Source: Lumnitzera littorea
Lineage: Eukaryota; Streptophyta; Magnoliopsida; Myrtales; Combretaceae
DNA length: 64,000 nt
Assembly: GCA_024138015.1 (NCBI GenBank)
Contig: JAMXBB010000011.1
Coordinates: forward strand, 76,937,897 to 77,001,896
Direction: 5' to 3'
The number at the start of each line of letters is the position of its first letter. The first letter of the stretch is position 1. A program made the translations under genes and the position numbers. Positions 12,811 to 25,930 of the stretch are shown piece by piece. The notes below the pieces were generated by a model. That model worked only from the letters and a program-made list of their open reading frames with translations. It was not told the origin of the DNA and searched no databases.

Positions 12811-14280
12811 CTTGAATGATGGAGGAATGTACCAAAAATAAAAAAGGGGTTAGGATAAAAAATATTACGTTTAGGGCGTTGTGAAGGCACCTTTCCTAAA
12901 GGCACCTTCAGGTTTTGCAAAATTAACAAGAAAGACGCCTTTCCAAAAGGCATATTCTTTGTTATTTAGAGAAGAAGAAGGTGTCTTTTAAAAAGGTGCT
13001 TTCGGTTATAATATCAAAACAATTGAAGGTACCTTTTGGAAAGGTACGCTGCTTAGACAATTGGTGAGACAACTTTTGATTATGAATATTTTTTCTACTT
13101 ACCTTGCTCTACATTGTCTTAACCTTCTTATCTTTTGTAGGCTAAAGAATTCCGGTAGATTAGGATCTTTCTTAATGGGACCAACTACCAATTAACTCAA
13201 TCCTCTGCCGAGCGTGGGATTTAGTTATTGTACGACCATCTTGCGATTACTCTCTACCCTCTACATTTGGCTTAGGTTAAGGTACAGGAGCCAAACAAGG
13301 ATATCTAGGGAGAGTATGACCTTCCAGATCCCCTCAAGCGAGGCAGACTAACCAAGATGAAGGGAGGTGGACAACATCGAGGACAAGCCTATCGTGGCAG
13401 TAATAGTATAGCTCTACTTCATGGGAAGGGTCGTTTGAGGGTACATACAAAGGTAGAATGCTTAAGACCTTAACTTTTAAGATGCAAGACGAACCCCTTT
13501 CACATTGCAACACTATTTAAGAGAGAGAGGAGGTTCATCAATTATGAGGGAGAGAGTTCTTCCTAAATAGCTACCATGAATCTGCCATAGTTTTTAGAGC
13601 CACTGCAGTAGCTGTTTAGACGCAAGAGTCATAGGCTTCACCTATTCCAGAGGAGAGGAGGTACAACGAGAGTTTGGTATTCAAAGTATCTAAAGTCTTC
13701 ACTAGGTTTAGAAGAAGATGAGATTATATATGTTATTCACTAGACCTCTTGACATTTGTATTTATGGAAAACTTAATATCAGTTTAAGTTCTTCATACTT
13801 CTTTCTATATCCTATATGCCTTATATTTTACTTTGCATTATGGTAGTAATGGATTACTTTAAATTTCTAGTACATGAGTTCGATGTGTAATAATGAATTA
13901 CAGTTAAGCTTGGTGTCGGAAGGTTGGCATGTAAGTTGAATGTGGAGTCTCAAGTTTTCAATTGCATTATTGTATTGTAATTGTTGGTTTTGCTTTGTTT
14001 TATATTTCATTGGATAGTTTGAGTTGTTGGTTTTTTAATTGAAGGTTTTTGTAAAGAACGTACCTTTAGTTATTTTAGTATTAAGACTGAAGGCGCTTTT
14101 TCAGTAGTAATAAAAAAACAAATGAAGATGTCTTTCCAAAATGCACCTTCCTTATTAATTTTGCAAAACCTAAAGGCGCATTTTTAAAAAGCACATTCAT
14201 AACCCCCCCAAACATAATATTTTTCTTCTGACACCTTTTTTTTTTTTTTTTTTCAAGGGTCATTCCTCTTGAATGATCAT
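12811..14280. mobile_element. Non-autonomous DNA transposon with long terminal inverted repeats
   Basis: About 12811-13050 and 14050-14280 are inverted copies of each other. The plus-strand left arm has ggttttgcaaaattaacaag and aaaaatattacgtttagggc. The reverse complement of the right arm has ggttttgcaaaattaataag and aaaatattatgtttgggggg in the same order, with gaggaatg near both outer ends. The arms are built from short hairpin modules of the form aaggcaccttt...aaaggcacctt (at least four in the left arm). The interior (13.14-13.75 kb) is less AT-rich, has a splice-acceptor-like ttttgtag at about 13135, and may be captured or decayed coding DNA, but I recognise no protein. Long arms of about 230 bp suggest a Mutator-like or foldback element; no target-site duplication was found. 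Confidence 0.58.
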
Positions 14281-16315
14281 TATTATGCTATTCCTAAGGT
14301 AGGAATAAGGCTTCCCTAACTTAAGACTTAGCATTTGATACCTAAAATAACAATACATCATAGTAACTTCACCTTCTATTTTTTAGGTTTCACTTTCTTT
14401 GATCAAGAATTAACCTTCTATCCTATAGTACTAAACTTCTATTGGTCATTAAAATATTTGAAAATCATTAATCCTAAACCACTTTTATTCCCTCAAATCT
14501 AATTAGGAAAGAGCTTCTTATCTTGATATTTCTTCTAATAATTTTGTCAATATAATGTGATACTTTAATAGTTCTATTTTTAAATGGGTAAAATAAATTC
14601 CTCTTTTGTAATACATTTGCTCTAACATCTAATGATCTATGACTTATATGAATAGCTCTATTTAAATGTCCAAAAAAAGAAAAAGAATTAACCGATTACT
14701 CATTATTTATTGAAAATGAGATAATTCAATTATTTTCTGCAATGATACTATAATCAATACAATTAGCTAAAGAATATAGAGAAAATATTCTTTAATAGCA
14801 ATTATTTGACACAAATTTTTATATGTCAATAATTAATTATACATATTGTTGCTTCAATTTTTATTGTATCAATTTCATAAATAATTTAAGCAATTTCTAC
14901 TTCAAACTTTTTTTTTCTTTTTTCCTTTTTCAAATGTACAACATAAATTTTCATACATAAACTCATAAGCTTTGATTATTAAATACAATCAAATGAACAA
15001 AGTTATCTAAAGACTAAAATGGTAGCTCCCACAAAGACAATGTGTCTACATATACACGCATGCACACACACATGTAATACCGGGTTTACATATGGTTGAA
15101 AATATAAACTTCTATTTCACTACTAGTGTATATATGTGTATAATAAAATAACAATTATCAAAGCAAGCATAGATGAAGTATATAAGTAATCAATATTGGC
15201 TATTATTACAAATAAATAAATAAATTATATGTTCATTATGTATATGTATGTATATGTGTGTGTCTATATATACATGCATGTACATATACACGTGTATATG
15301 TTTATTTGTATATATGTACATGTATATATTTATATATACACATACATACATATATATAACATACTATCAAGCATATACATAAGAAAACTACCATAGTCAA
15401 ACTATTTGTGTATGAAAAATTTATTTCTTCATTAATCACCGACTACTAATCCAATTGCCATAGTTACATCCACAAACAGAAGGTGCGACAACTTTGCTAC
15501 ATAATTATTCCACAATATGAACATGTAAGAATTAATAACCACATTCTACTGAATCATCAACCTCTGAAATTCGTAATTCTTCTTAAAAGAAATATCATCC
15601 AATCTAACCTATTAATTAAACTTTAAAGAACAAAATAAATCTAAATCTTCTCTAATCATCTCCATATGAGTAACATGTACTATTGTTGCTTCTCCCACCA
15701 AAATAAAAGTTATATCCCAAATAATCATAGTAATTAATCTCATCATAAGGATCACTTGAAATAACAAATCCCTAATAGGTGAATGATAAAGCTAAATAAA
15801 AAGTCACTACTTGTAGAGCATACATATGCCATATCACAAACAACACAATTCAACCAACATATTCAACTAAGTTACTATTATCACCTTTTGCATGAGTTTT
15901 TGTATAAATTTGTCTTAATGATATCCACATTTATAGTGGAGATTTGGATAATCACATATTTCACTCAAGAGAGGTGGTTGGAGTATTGTCAAAAGAAAAA
16001 TCACTTTAAAAGTGCATGTTTTGCCAAGATGACATGATATCTTTAAGGTTTGTTGTTTTTAGTTATGAAGTGAAGGTGGATGATGAGAAAATTAGGATCA
16101 CTTTTAAGCAACCAATGCCTAAATTGCTTGCAAATGTACAAAGTTTTCATGGGACGTTTTTCAAGATTTTATTATTATTTTTGCATTCTCTACTGGGTTG
16201 ACCAAAAATATGTGAAATTTAAAGGGAGTAAAGCAAGGAAAAAAAGTATTGATATGGTGAAGGAAAAACTAACAATAGTACTTATATTAGCACTTTCTAA
16301 TTTTGATAAGTGTTA
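14281..16315. other. Intergenic DNA, no convincing gene
   Basis: Overlapping short frames at 15783-16316 have no recognisable domain and look like chance. One alternating purine-pyrimidine tract is listed separately. Confidence 0.5.
15236..15362. repeat. Alternating purine-pyrimidine (TATG/TACA) tract
   Basis: About 125 bp of imperfect tatg, tgtg, taca and tata units, including gtatatgtgtgtgtc and acacatacatacatatat. It is partly self-complementary and could form hairpins or non-B DNA. Confidence 0.8.
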
Positions 16316-17760
16316 GTCTCTTACAAGCAATCAAAGAGGGGTGAATTGATCGCTTAATAATTATTCAAACTTTTTCAAAAATGGATAACCCCTTTCGATT
16401 GCTTATATAATAGCTTAGAGTTTAAACAAGAAATGTGCAAAAAGATAAACAAACACACAAATAAAAATAGAGAGGGTTCAAGAAGATTAGGCAAAGACAG
16501 TCCTCTCTTCCAACTCTACTCACTAAGGATCTAGCCTTCCATACTGGTCATTCTACTATTTTAATAATCAAGAAAGAGTATAAATATAGCCATACAATTA
16601 CAATCAACACATTTTTGCCTTCAAGCTTATCTCTAGCTAAACAAACTACTGTGGCCTATTGTCTCTCTTGAATCTAACTCTCAAAATAATACGAATAAGT
16701 TTTGATGGACACAACTAAGATTTCCTAAGTCTTAACACACAAAATTCATTATATGATACAAAGGAAAGACTTTTTTTAGATTGCTCGCTACAAATAGCAA
16801 TTGTATTCAATTCTTGTTTTTTTTTTTCCCTTTTACACGAGTTTTTCTCCTTTTTAAACTTCAAGAGCAATGGCTAGTAAATCTTACACATGATGGATGA
16901 TCCTTATCTCAAACTTGAATAATTCGAACGTTTGATAATCTAATATCTTTCAAAATATCAGGTTAGCTATAGATATGCTTCCATAAAATCCGAAATTGAA
17001 AAAAGAAATGGTTCTCTGACTTAGATAAAAACAATTAGATAAAATATTTATGTATCTATTAAAGTAGGCTTCCATAACTGCTTACTAATTCAAATTTTAT
17101 TTGCATCTCCACATGCTTGAATCTTAGAAGTAAGATTGTAAAACAATTTTCCTTAAATAGTGGAACATGTCAAATGTATTTCTTAAATACACTTGACTCA
17201 GTGGAGTTGGGCCTTGATCTATAAAACAAGGTTAAATAAAACTTCTTCGTGTTGCTTCTAAGCCAGATTCTAAGTCTTCTAAATGCTTTGTTACATCTTT
17301 TATGTCTGTTGAAAAATACTTCGAAGTTCTCTTCTAATTTACTTATTTACTTTTGAGTAACTTTTTAACTTTGTAAAGTTGCTTCTAAGTATAATTCTTT
17401 GTCTTCAAAGCTCTTCTAATCAAATTTGATTTTTATTGGAGTTCCTTTTAAGTCTATTTCTAAGTCTTGTTCAGTCATTCTTTTCTTTAAACTTTAGAAA
17501 TGTCCAATAATACTTCTAAGTCTGCTTTTAACTCTTTGTCTCAACCGACTTGAGTTTATTTTTCACAAACTCATAACTTACTATGCTTCTAAGTTTTCTT
17601 TCTTTAGTCTTTATTATTGATTCAGATTCCCCATCTTGCTTCTATATTTACTTTTATATTCTCGTTTCATTCTTTATTAACACTTAACACTTTCATTAGT
17701 AAACTTAGGTGTTTGTTATCATCTAAATATGTTATCAAGGAATCTAACAATAAGGCTTTT
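16316..17760. mobile_element. Probable non-coding relic of a plant LTR retroelement
   Basis: It opens with caaagaggggtgaattgatc, a phrase I associate with repeated retroelement DNA in plants. It runs through a CT-rich tract in which cttctaagtc-like words recur many times (17.2-17.6 kb) and closes with ggtgtttgttatcatctaaa and gaatctaacaa. Almost the same closing words occur at about 25.80-25.88 kb after another CT-rich tract. No protein domain is present; boundaries are approximate. Confidence 0.35.
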
Positions 17761-20214
17761 GAATTGGAGTTTGACACTTCTTGAGTAGAGACAAAAGTAA
17801 CTCTTATGCGAGAGAGGAGTCATTGCATAATTCAGCGAGAAACTGATGAAGCTACTTTGAATCATCTTATGTATGATAGAGAGCTATAAGCATTAGTGAG
17901 GATTTTTACTATATGGTGACATTACTCATTTCTTGAGGATTTTATGATATACAATAATCACATCTATTGATCTAATTATACACAAATAATCAAGTTCAAT
18001 TCTTACTTTTGACCTTCCATTACCCTATTTTAAGTAAAAACAAGCCAAGATGAGGTTAAATTTGACTTTTAGGGCTTAAAGCTCTAACCATGGCAATTAT
18101 CTCTATGGAGAATAAGATGCACATGCGTATGCTTAGCTCCATGCACCATTCAAGAAAAAAAAAATATGAAAGGAAAAAAAAAAATCTCACATGCACATGA
18201 AGGATCAAATTAAAGACCGTTACATACACATCTCACATCATAATCACTAAATTAGTAGCATACACAAGTTTACATGGATAAAAAATAATATTTAAGATTA
18301 GAAGGCCTTACTCTTTTTTTCTTTTTAGGCTAAAGAGAAATTTTATTCAATCGAAAAAGTACATTAGCTCAAATTAAGTTTAGGTGGTCTGGTACCAATA
18401 GCTTTTTCTAACAACTAATTAAAATAACAAGACTTAAACTTAGTAAAATAAGACAAAATGTCAAAAATAATGTTACATAATGCTAAGAAGTTATAGTTAA
18501 TTATATAGCCTACCATGAATCATCGCATTAAAAAAAATACATTTATTGGTTGTTGAAAATCTAGCAGAAGAGGCCATCCACAGCATAAGAACATTGAATG
18601 TATTGTGAGACAATTAGTGAAGTTGTTGAGCTTAGAGGCGTAAAGAAGAAGATTTTATGAAAAGGTATCACACTCAAGCGATTTGCTCTTGTAAAGAATA
18701 TTGATGGTTGTGAAGTAATCAAAAGAAACTAATTGTTTATTCCCCATTCTTCATACAAAGTCAATAACTCAAATTGTGAGTGAAGTTCAATTGCTTAGTT
18801 GTACTTAGATGAAGATGGGACTAAGTTCATTTCCTATGAGTTTATTCATTATTCGATTTATTTTGTCAAATACCTAGTTGTTTTGTAGGTTTTATTTACT
18901 TATCTTTCTTTATACTTGCTTGTCATCTACTTAGCATTTGTTTATTATTTGCTTAACGTGTGCTTGGTTACATACATATCATGACATGGCATTGAAAAAA
19001 ATCTTCAAGTTAAGTTTTTGAAATGTTTAATTTTTGCTCAATTAAATGCTTGGCTATAAACCTTAGTCTCATGCATACAAGATTCTGTTATTAGGGGACC
19101 TACTCCCAAGTTGTACACTTTAATAGTTGATAGTTGCTAGACTATTGAGAATTCTCCTAGGCAGTATATATCAAAATGCTAACCTTTCCTTAGCCATTGG
19201 CCTAAAATTTACTCAATTTAGACTAATGATTACAATCGTGCTTAATAGATTGTCGCTGCAAGCCAAATCATGTACATTAGCATGATATAAAGGCATTGAC
19301 ATCACCATATGTTAGTTTTAAATATGCTTGTTTCTTGTTGGGGAAGAGAGAGAGAGAGAGAGAGAGAATATGCTTGATTCATTATTTTCTTATTCTTTAT
19401 AATTCATTTAGCCTAACAATAAGCTGAGAGGATATTTGTTTTGTATCCCTAGAGTATACGTTAAGAAGATGAGCACCGCTACAATATTTGGAGAGTATTT
19501 GATTATGAGTAGCTAATGCTAAGTTGAACCATGGTAGTTACCTTATCAAAGAGAAATGAATTATTATCTTGTAATGGAAATGAGGAGTTTTATCATTGAA
19601 GTTTTGCTTTTGCTTTAAACTAATACTGAATTTAAATTTATACAAGAATGTATATTATTGATTTATTTGAAGTGTTTAGTAGTATTTTCCTAAAGAGAAC
19701 CCCTTTAAGAAAAGTGATCCAATGCCTTTGTAGGAACCTAACCCAAAGTAAAATCTTCCTTATAGACAAATCGTTATATTATTTAATTGACCTACTTGGT
19801 GAATAACATTCATTAAAGCATGTTTACAAAGGGATACTCAACACAAATACTCATGCCACACACCCCTCTCCCTATATAATTTACACATGTAAATGGATGC
19901 TTAACTTGAGGGAGATGCTCCATGAAGAACTGGTTCTCTATTTTACTTTTTCTAACATAGTTAGCCATGTGAACACTTTACATTGTTTTACACTTTTTTG
20001 TATGCATTGTTTAAAAAAATGCTTAGAATCTACAAAATAGTAAAATAAAGGTGAAGAATCTTTACTTAAAGCACTTCTTTATAACAATAAGCAAAATAAT
20101 ATTTCTACATATTGCAACTTATTTAAAAAGATAACATGAGACCTATAGGTATTGGTAATATTAGTGTAAAAGTGTCTCTTTTTGAATTTTTAAATCTTCA
20201 ATTGGAACCTTCAT
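17761..20214. other. AT-rich intergenic DNA, no gene seen
   Basis: No frame over about 60 codons resembles a protein. A (GA)n tract is listed separately. Confidence 0.55.
19344..19367. repeat. (GA)n microsatellite
   Basis: About 11 GA units in an otherwise AT-rich region. Confidence 0.9.
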
Positions 20215-20629
20215 ACTATGTTTGGGATGAGGGAAAAGGAAGGGAAGGAATCAGAGAGAAAGAAATAGAGAGGAAAAGGGTCCATTCCATTGTTTAGTTT
20301 AAAAAGGAAACTAGGAAGGAGAGGAAAATGGAGTTGTTTGTTTCCATGGATCTCACTCATTTTCTTTTCCTTCCAAAATGGAGAGAAAAAGGAGGGAAAA
20401 GTTGGAAAAAAATTGAAATTACTAATGTGTCCTTTATACTTGCTTCTCCTTCTTATTATTTTCTTTAATGGGTTTAATGATAATTTTAAATTTTATAATT
20501 ACAATTCTCTTTATTTTCCTTTTCTCATTTATTCAAATGCATTGAAATGAATCAAATCCTTTCACGGTTCCTTCCCTCCATATTCTTTATTTCTATATTC
20601 ATCATCTCTTTCTTTGTCTCGAATACAGT
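20215..20629. mobile_element. MITE-like element
   Basis: The ends form imperfect inverted repeats. The left end reads actatgtttgggatgag and the reverse complement of the right end reads actgtattcgagacaaag. A purine-rich left arm (gggaaaaggaagggaagg) is mirrored by a pyrimidine-rich right arm (ggttccttccctcc). This is the design of many short plant DNA transposons. No target-site duplication is evident. The 86-codon frame at 20290-20550 lies wholly inside it and is not a gene. Confidence 0.45.
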
Positions 20630-23600
20630 GTTACAATACAAACCTTGTCCTAATAATTTTTAATAAAAAAGCAAAAAGAGGAATTCTCCGAATTGTTTTA
20701 TTTTATTTTATTTTTGTTTATCCTCCTTTATGAATGCATAATGGTTGTGATATGATATTATTATGTATGGGGTTAAAACGAAAACATCGAAAACTATCAA
20801 AACTATTATAATTTTCATTTTCAATTTACATTTACAAAATACAAATAACATGATTTCCTAGTCAATGATTCGAAGAACAAGTATTCTAAAGTTCATAAAT
20901 GAGCCAAAAAGAGGAAAAATAAAAGGAAACTTTTATTGAATCGCAAATGGAAGCAATATAAGGTTACGTACTTTCTTGTAGCAATGATATCACCATGGAG
21001 GTTCTTTTCTTACGAACCGTTGAAAGTTTAACGATTCGGGTAGAGTTTAACGTAATACGATCTTGGTGATTTTTCATGAGTAAGTTGTCGGACAAGCTTT
21101 GAAATTTCTATGAGTGAAATATGGGATATGACCGTCATCCTACATACCAAGAAAATACAGCCATGTTAAAGATCGTTATGGCTAAGCAATAGTGGTAAAA
21201 GAATGGTAAAAACACATATTGACAGTCAAATATAAACACCGTTCTTTTAAACGGAATGAATTAAATTTAATTTCCCTCTCCATATAATTGCTATAATTAT
21301 ATTTTCTCCAAAAAAAAAAAACCTAGACATACACATATGGAAAGATGGTAGACCTTATGAATAACACAAGCAAAGAATTGGCTGCTTCACTATCATGCTG
21401 ATTGTAACAATCAAAGGGAATAAAGGCTTTAATTCATCTTTTAAATTATAAAGTAATAATCTTGTAAAGAAAAATCAATGATAATAAATGAATAAATAAA
21501 CAATTGACCATTCTAACTATCAAAATTAAATCTCAATGTTTATATTAACATTGCAATTCCCTATGTTGTCCATATAACAATCCGTTTGATTAGAATTATA
21601 GTTGAAAAAAAAAGGGATAATACAAGTAAATTGCATGACCACAAAACAAGCACAATAGATTTAGCAAAAACATAAACTTTCATGATGCCTTTTTATTTTT
21701 TATATCGACAGCACTTTTTAGATATGAATCTCTTATACTCATTTAGATTTGATGTGCCTTATTACTTAAAGTTCGTCATTGTGGGCTCAAGCTTTAGGTT
21801 GAGAGTGATTAAACTCAAAAAGCTTTTCAACAGTTAAAATGTATAAAATAAAAATAAGATACTAAGTTAACAGCTACCTTTACTATAAGTGGAACACTTC
21901 AAATACCACGTTCCTACTCTCTCTTGCTTATGGGAGAGAATCTCTTTTACTAACTGTACTCAAATTAAAAATTTTAATTGGAATAAAGAGGAGAAAGGAT
22001 GAAAGATCAAAGGAAAAATTAAAAATGGAGAGCGTTTTTTTTTTTTTTTTTGGTTCTAAAATTTCTATTTTTTTCTTACAGAAAAAAGATTCTAATTTTT
22101 TTGGCAAAAAAAAAAAAAGTTCCTAATTTAAATTTCAAATTTCAAAAAGAGATGCTGACATTTCTTCTCATATCGGTTGATATCCGGAACTAACAACTCC
22201 TAATTCGTAAGCACATGACCATTTTTTCTTTCGGCAGTTGACCATTTTTTCCATGCATATCATTTTCTGAGGTAGATGAGCCTGACTGGAACCAACAACT
22301 TTGCGTCGTCAGTTGACATGACTGATTGTTCATTTATTTTTTATCAGGACTACCATGCCCATTGACTGACGTCGGATGAGGGTGAAGGATAAGGTTGTGT
22401 ATAGTAAGATTCCACCTAAAATTTTTTATGGCTATACACCGTCCACGATGACGATGTTGACAGTATTAAAATGAATTATTGACTTGGTAAGGCTCCAGCG
22501 GTAGGAATATTCGCTCCGAAATCAAAGATTCTAAAATTTTTCAATGGCTCTCTTGACATAAAGGTACGACTTCTAAAAATTTGATGTATTAGCTTAGAAA
22601 AAGCTCCGAACGACCATAGTCATCTGTCAGTATGTGGAAATAACCGAAAATTTGAGCAAACTTAATATAGGGACTAATAAATTTTCCTAACTTGAAGTTA
22701 CAAGTTTCTCTATGATTCACACGAATATCATAAATAATAAGGCAGGGGAAAAATTGAGGAGTTTTCTTTAGTTAATAAAACACAAAAAAAAAAAAAAAAA
22801 AAATTTGAAGTGACTCTCTCGTCCCCTTATGGTGCCAACCCCACTGTGCTCAAGGAGCTCTTATACACACATTTCCAAAGAAATTAAAAGTACCAAGCCT
22901 GTTAACAAAAAAAGAGAAAAAAAAGAAAAAATTAAAGCCACATTCCTATCCATCAACTAAACCCTTGTGAAAGAGATATCCAATACTCTAATCAACATAG
23001 ATTTGTGTATAGGTTGATTATGAATTATGGACCAACTTGAAACTAGCCTATTAAGCTGTTGAACAGCTCTGGCTCACCTTGAAAGGACCTGAATTGATTA
23101 ATGAACTGTAGGGCTGGCAAGCCATTAAACTATCAAGCTAAACTGTATTTAAACTGGCGGCTTGACTTGACAATTCAAGTCTAAACAAACCTTGAAAATT
23201 GAAAAATATATAATATATAATATACTATATATATATAATGTAATCATACTATATATACATTATATAATATATATACTAAAAGTATAATATATAATATACT
23301 ATAAGATATATATATATTATAATACATCAGGTGATCTATATGAATTATTTCAAAATCGAAAAATAATTGAACCGAAAATAAAATTTTGATTCATCAGTAA
23401 TGACACAAAGTTTTACATTTAATTGGAAAAAAAATACACAAATAGTCCACAAATGATTTATAATAATTAAGGAAAATCCAAAAAAAAAAAAAAAACCATC
23501 GATTCAAGGGTGGTTGAATTTACCCTTGAACTGCCGACTCAAGTGAACAAAGCTGGGCCAACCCCTTGAGGGCCAAGTTAGGGTCACTCCCTTTCCAACC

Positions 23601-24954
23601 TATAAACTAGTAGTTCAATGTCGGTTCCGAATAGGATTGAACCGACTTGTGAACTAGCAATTCAATACTAGCTCCCATTACAAATTTCTTTCTTCGTATC
23701 ATTCTCTTTCTCTCTCTCTTGCTTGACTTCATTTAGCACTTTGCAATGTCCTTGGAGCCGAATAAGTAATTTAGATTTCATTTAAAAAAAAATTATGTTT
23801 TTTTAATTATTATTTGCTCAAGTTGTGAAGCTCTAGATATCTAACCGTAAGAAAACACATCTCATAATTGTAGTCTGCCAAGTGTCATTTATTTATTTGT
23901 TCTTATTAGTGTTTGTTAGTTAATCCAGATATTTACTTGCTTACATTGATATAAATAGTTCAGTGGAAGAGTTTTTAATAGATTGTTCATTTTTCAATAC
24001 ACAAAATGCTCTTCTTCCTCAGGGACTCGTCATTGAACTGTTAAGAACATTTCGAACTTTCTCATGCACAATCATTCCATAGTTGAATTTGGTAAATTCT
24101 CATACTAATTAGGGCTAGGAAGGAGATTTAATTGCTTAGCTAGTATTGAACATTCTTCTTGAAAAATAAATGTTCTTAATCAATTACCAAGTAATCTGTA
24201 GAAAATTTAATTTGTCAGTAGGCCCGAAGCAGATAAATAAATAAATATTGATATATTTTTTGGTCGGGCCCAAAGTATAATTTGATTGATTGATAAGTTA
24301 CTTAGGGAAACATTATAGGCATTATTCATAGGATAGAAAAAATATATTAACTTAATGTATATGCTTGACTCATGTATATTGTGTAAACATGATAGTTATT
24401 TAAGCCTTAAGCTAGTGTGACCTAAGTCAAGTCATATAAGTGCTAGACCTACTTATATGTATATCTATAATATACCTCTATATGTTAACGTGAGATGGCT
24501 ATAAACAATAATTCAAATATAAATATGTATATAAAATAAATATGCATAATAATAGGAAGAGTAGGGATCGGAAGATCAAGTAGTGATATATAGAGATCCC
24601 TCCTCATGAGTTAGTCCTCTCTTTTAACACCAAGTGCTAGGGTTACCAATCTTCCACATTGATGTGTACCACTAATTGAAAGAAATCAAGATGATGTGTA
24701 CTAAGCTTTGCCTCTATTTGTTAGTTTCCACAACTTTTACCTTACCTTAAAATTCATTCTGTGGTTAATGCAAGTTTATAGAGTCTCCCTCATTATTATC
24801 TCAAATAGCACACCACTCAATTTAAAGATTTTAGTTGCTCTTTTAAGGATTACAATATGATTCCTCATACTTTAACTTCAATCTCTCTATCAACAATAGA
24901 TATTAGACTTCTCCTAAAACAATTCACTTATGACAATGATCTTTCTCAATTCTT
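20630..24954. other. AT-rich intergenic DNA, no gene seen
   Basis: It contains homopolymer runs (A21 at about 22782, T18 at about 22035), an AT cluster listed separately, and at 22.15-22.65 kb a less AT-rich patch with no coding signal. A block at 23.11-23.68 kb starting gggctggcaagccattaaac resembles hAT-type MITE termini, but no matching end or target duplication was found. Confidence 0.5.
23197..23326. repeat. AT dinucleotide-rich cluster
   Basis: About 130 bp of imperfect atata and taatata units with internal dyad symmetry (tatactatatatatataatg and tatactataagatatat). Confidence 0.8.
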
Positions 24955-25930
24955 ATGCTTTCTCTTGTGTCTTGCCATATATCATATGTTTTGCTCTTCA
25001 TCTTTAGTCCATATGTAAGTTTAAGTCCAATGTTCGAATGTCATATTCTTATTAATAGCTATTGTCTCTTCATTTTTGTAATCTTCTTCTTAGTACTGAC
25101 TTCAAATCTTCTTTGCTATCATTTAATATTTGTTATCTTGACTTTGTTCTTTTGTTCTTCTTCAAATAAGGTTTTTCTCATCTTGAAAGTGTTTCTTCAT
25201 GTATTTGAAATATGATTTTATATCTAAAATGTAATCCGTGGTATGATCTAATATATTATCCAAATCTATCTTCACCTTGATATTGGGTCTTAACCTATAA
25301 TCTTCATAAATATTTCTTTCTTCAAATTCAGCTTCTACTTTTGACCGTTAATCTTCTAATGCTTCATTTCAACTTCTATGTGATCATTTAGCTTTTTCTT
25401 CTTTTTTTTTTTTCATCAGTCAACTTCTGAACTTGTATTGCTTTTGAAATCAGTTGGTTTCTAAATTCTTATGGCTTTTGAATTTCTAAACTCGTGTAAT
25501 TGCTGAAATTGTGTACTCCTTTACTCAATCAGAAGACTTGTCATTGCTTTCAAATACCCAATCTTTTCTTGTACTTCTGAAGTATCCTTACTCTGCTCGT
25601 TCAGACTTTTTTTTTCTTCTTTCATCCTTTGTTTATTTGCTTTCTTCTACTTCTAAAATATGATTCTAATCATATAGTCAATTCTGGCTTTGATAAGCAT
25701 ATGTCACTAAGATTTTGTATGTCTTTGATTGTGATCGGTACTTTGAGTATCTTCTTGTCTCATATCTGTATACTTAGTAACTTAATTAGTAATATTAAAC
25801 ACATATCTTTTGTTATCATTAACACACCTTTCATGGAAGTTCTAACAATCTCGTGATGATAACAAAACACTTTCTCTAAAAAACATTTTCTTGAAAAATA
25901 TAAATAGCCAAGGAAAATAATTTTTTTAAT
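24955..25930. mobile_element. Probable second relic of the 16.3-kb retroelement family
   Basis: A CT-rich tract with recurring cttctaa/cttctga words ends with cttttgttatcattaacaca and ttctaacaatctcgtgatga. These are close to the closing words of the 16.3-17.8 kb block (tttgttatcatctaaatatg, then ctaacaa). Frames at 24955-25215 and 25629-25856 are by-products of the T-rich composition. Limits are approximate. Confidence 0.33.

Noticed and set aside
20290..20550. 86-codon frame with Lys/Gly-rich start and hydrophobic end
   Set aside because: Lies wholly inside the MITE-like unit and reflects its purine-rich and pyrimidine-rich arms.
23112..23690. Possible hAT-like MITE starting gggctggcaagcc
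   Set aside because: The left end looks familiar, but no inverted right end or 8-bp duplication could be matched.
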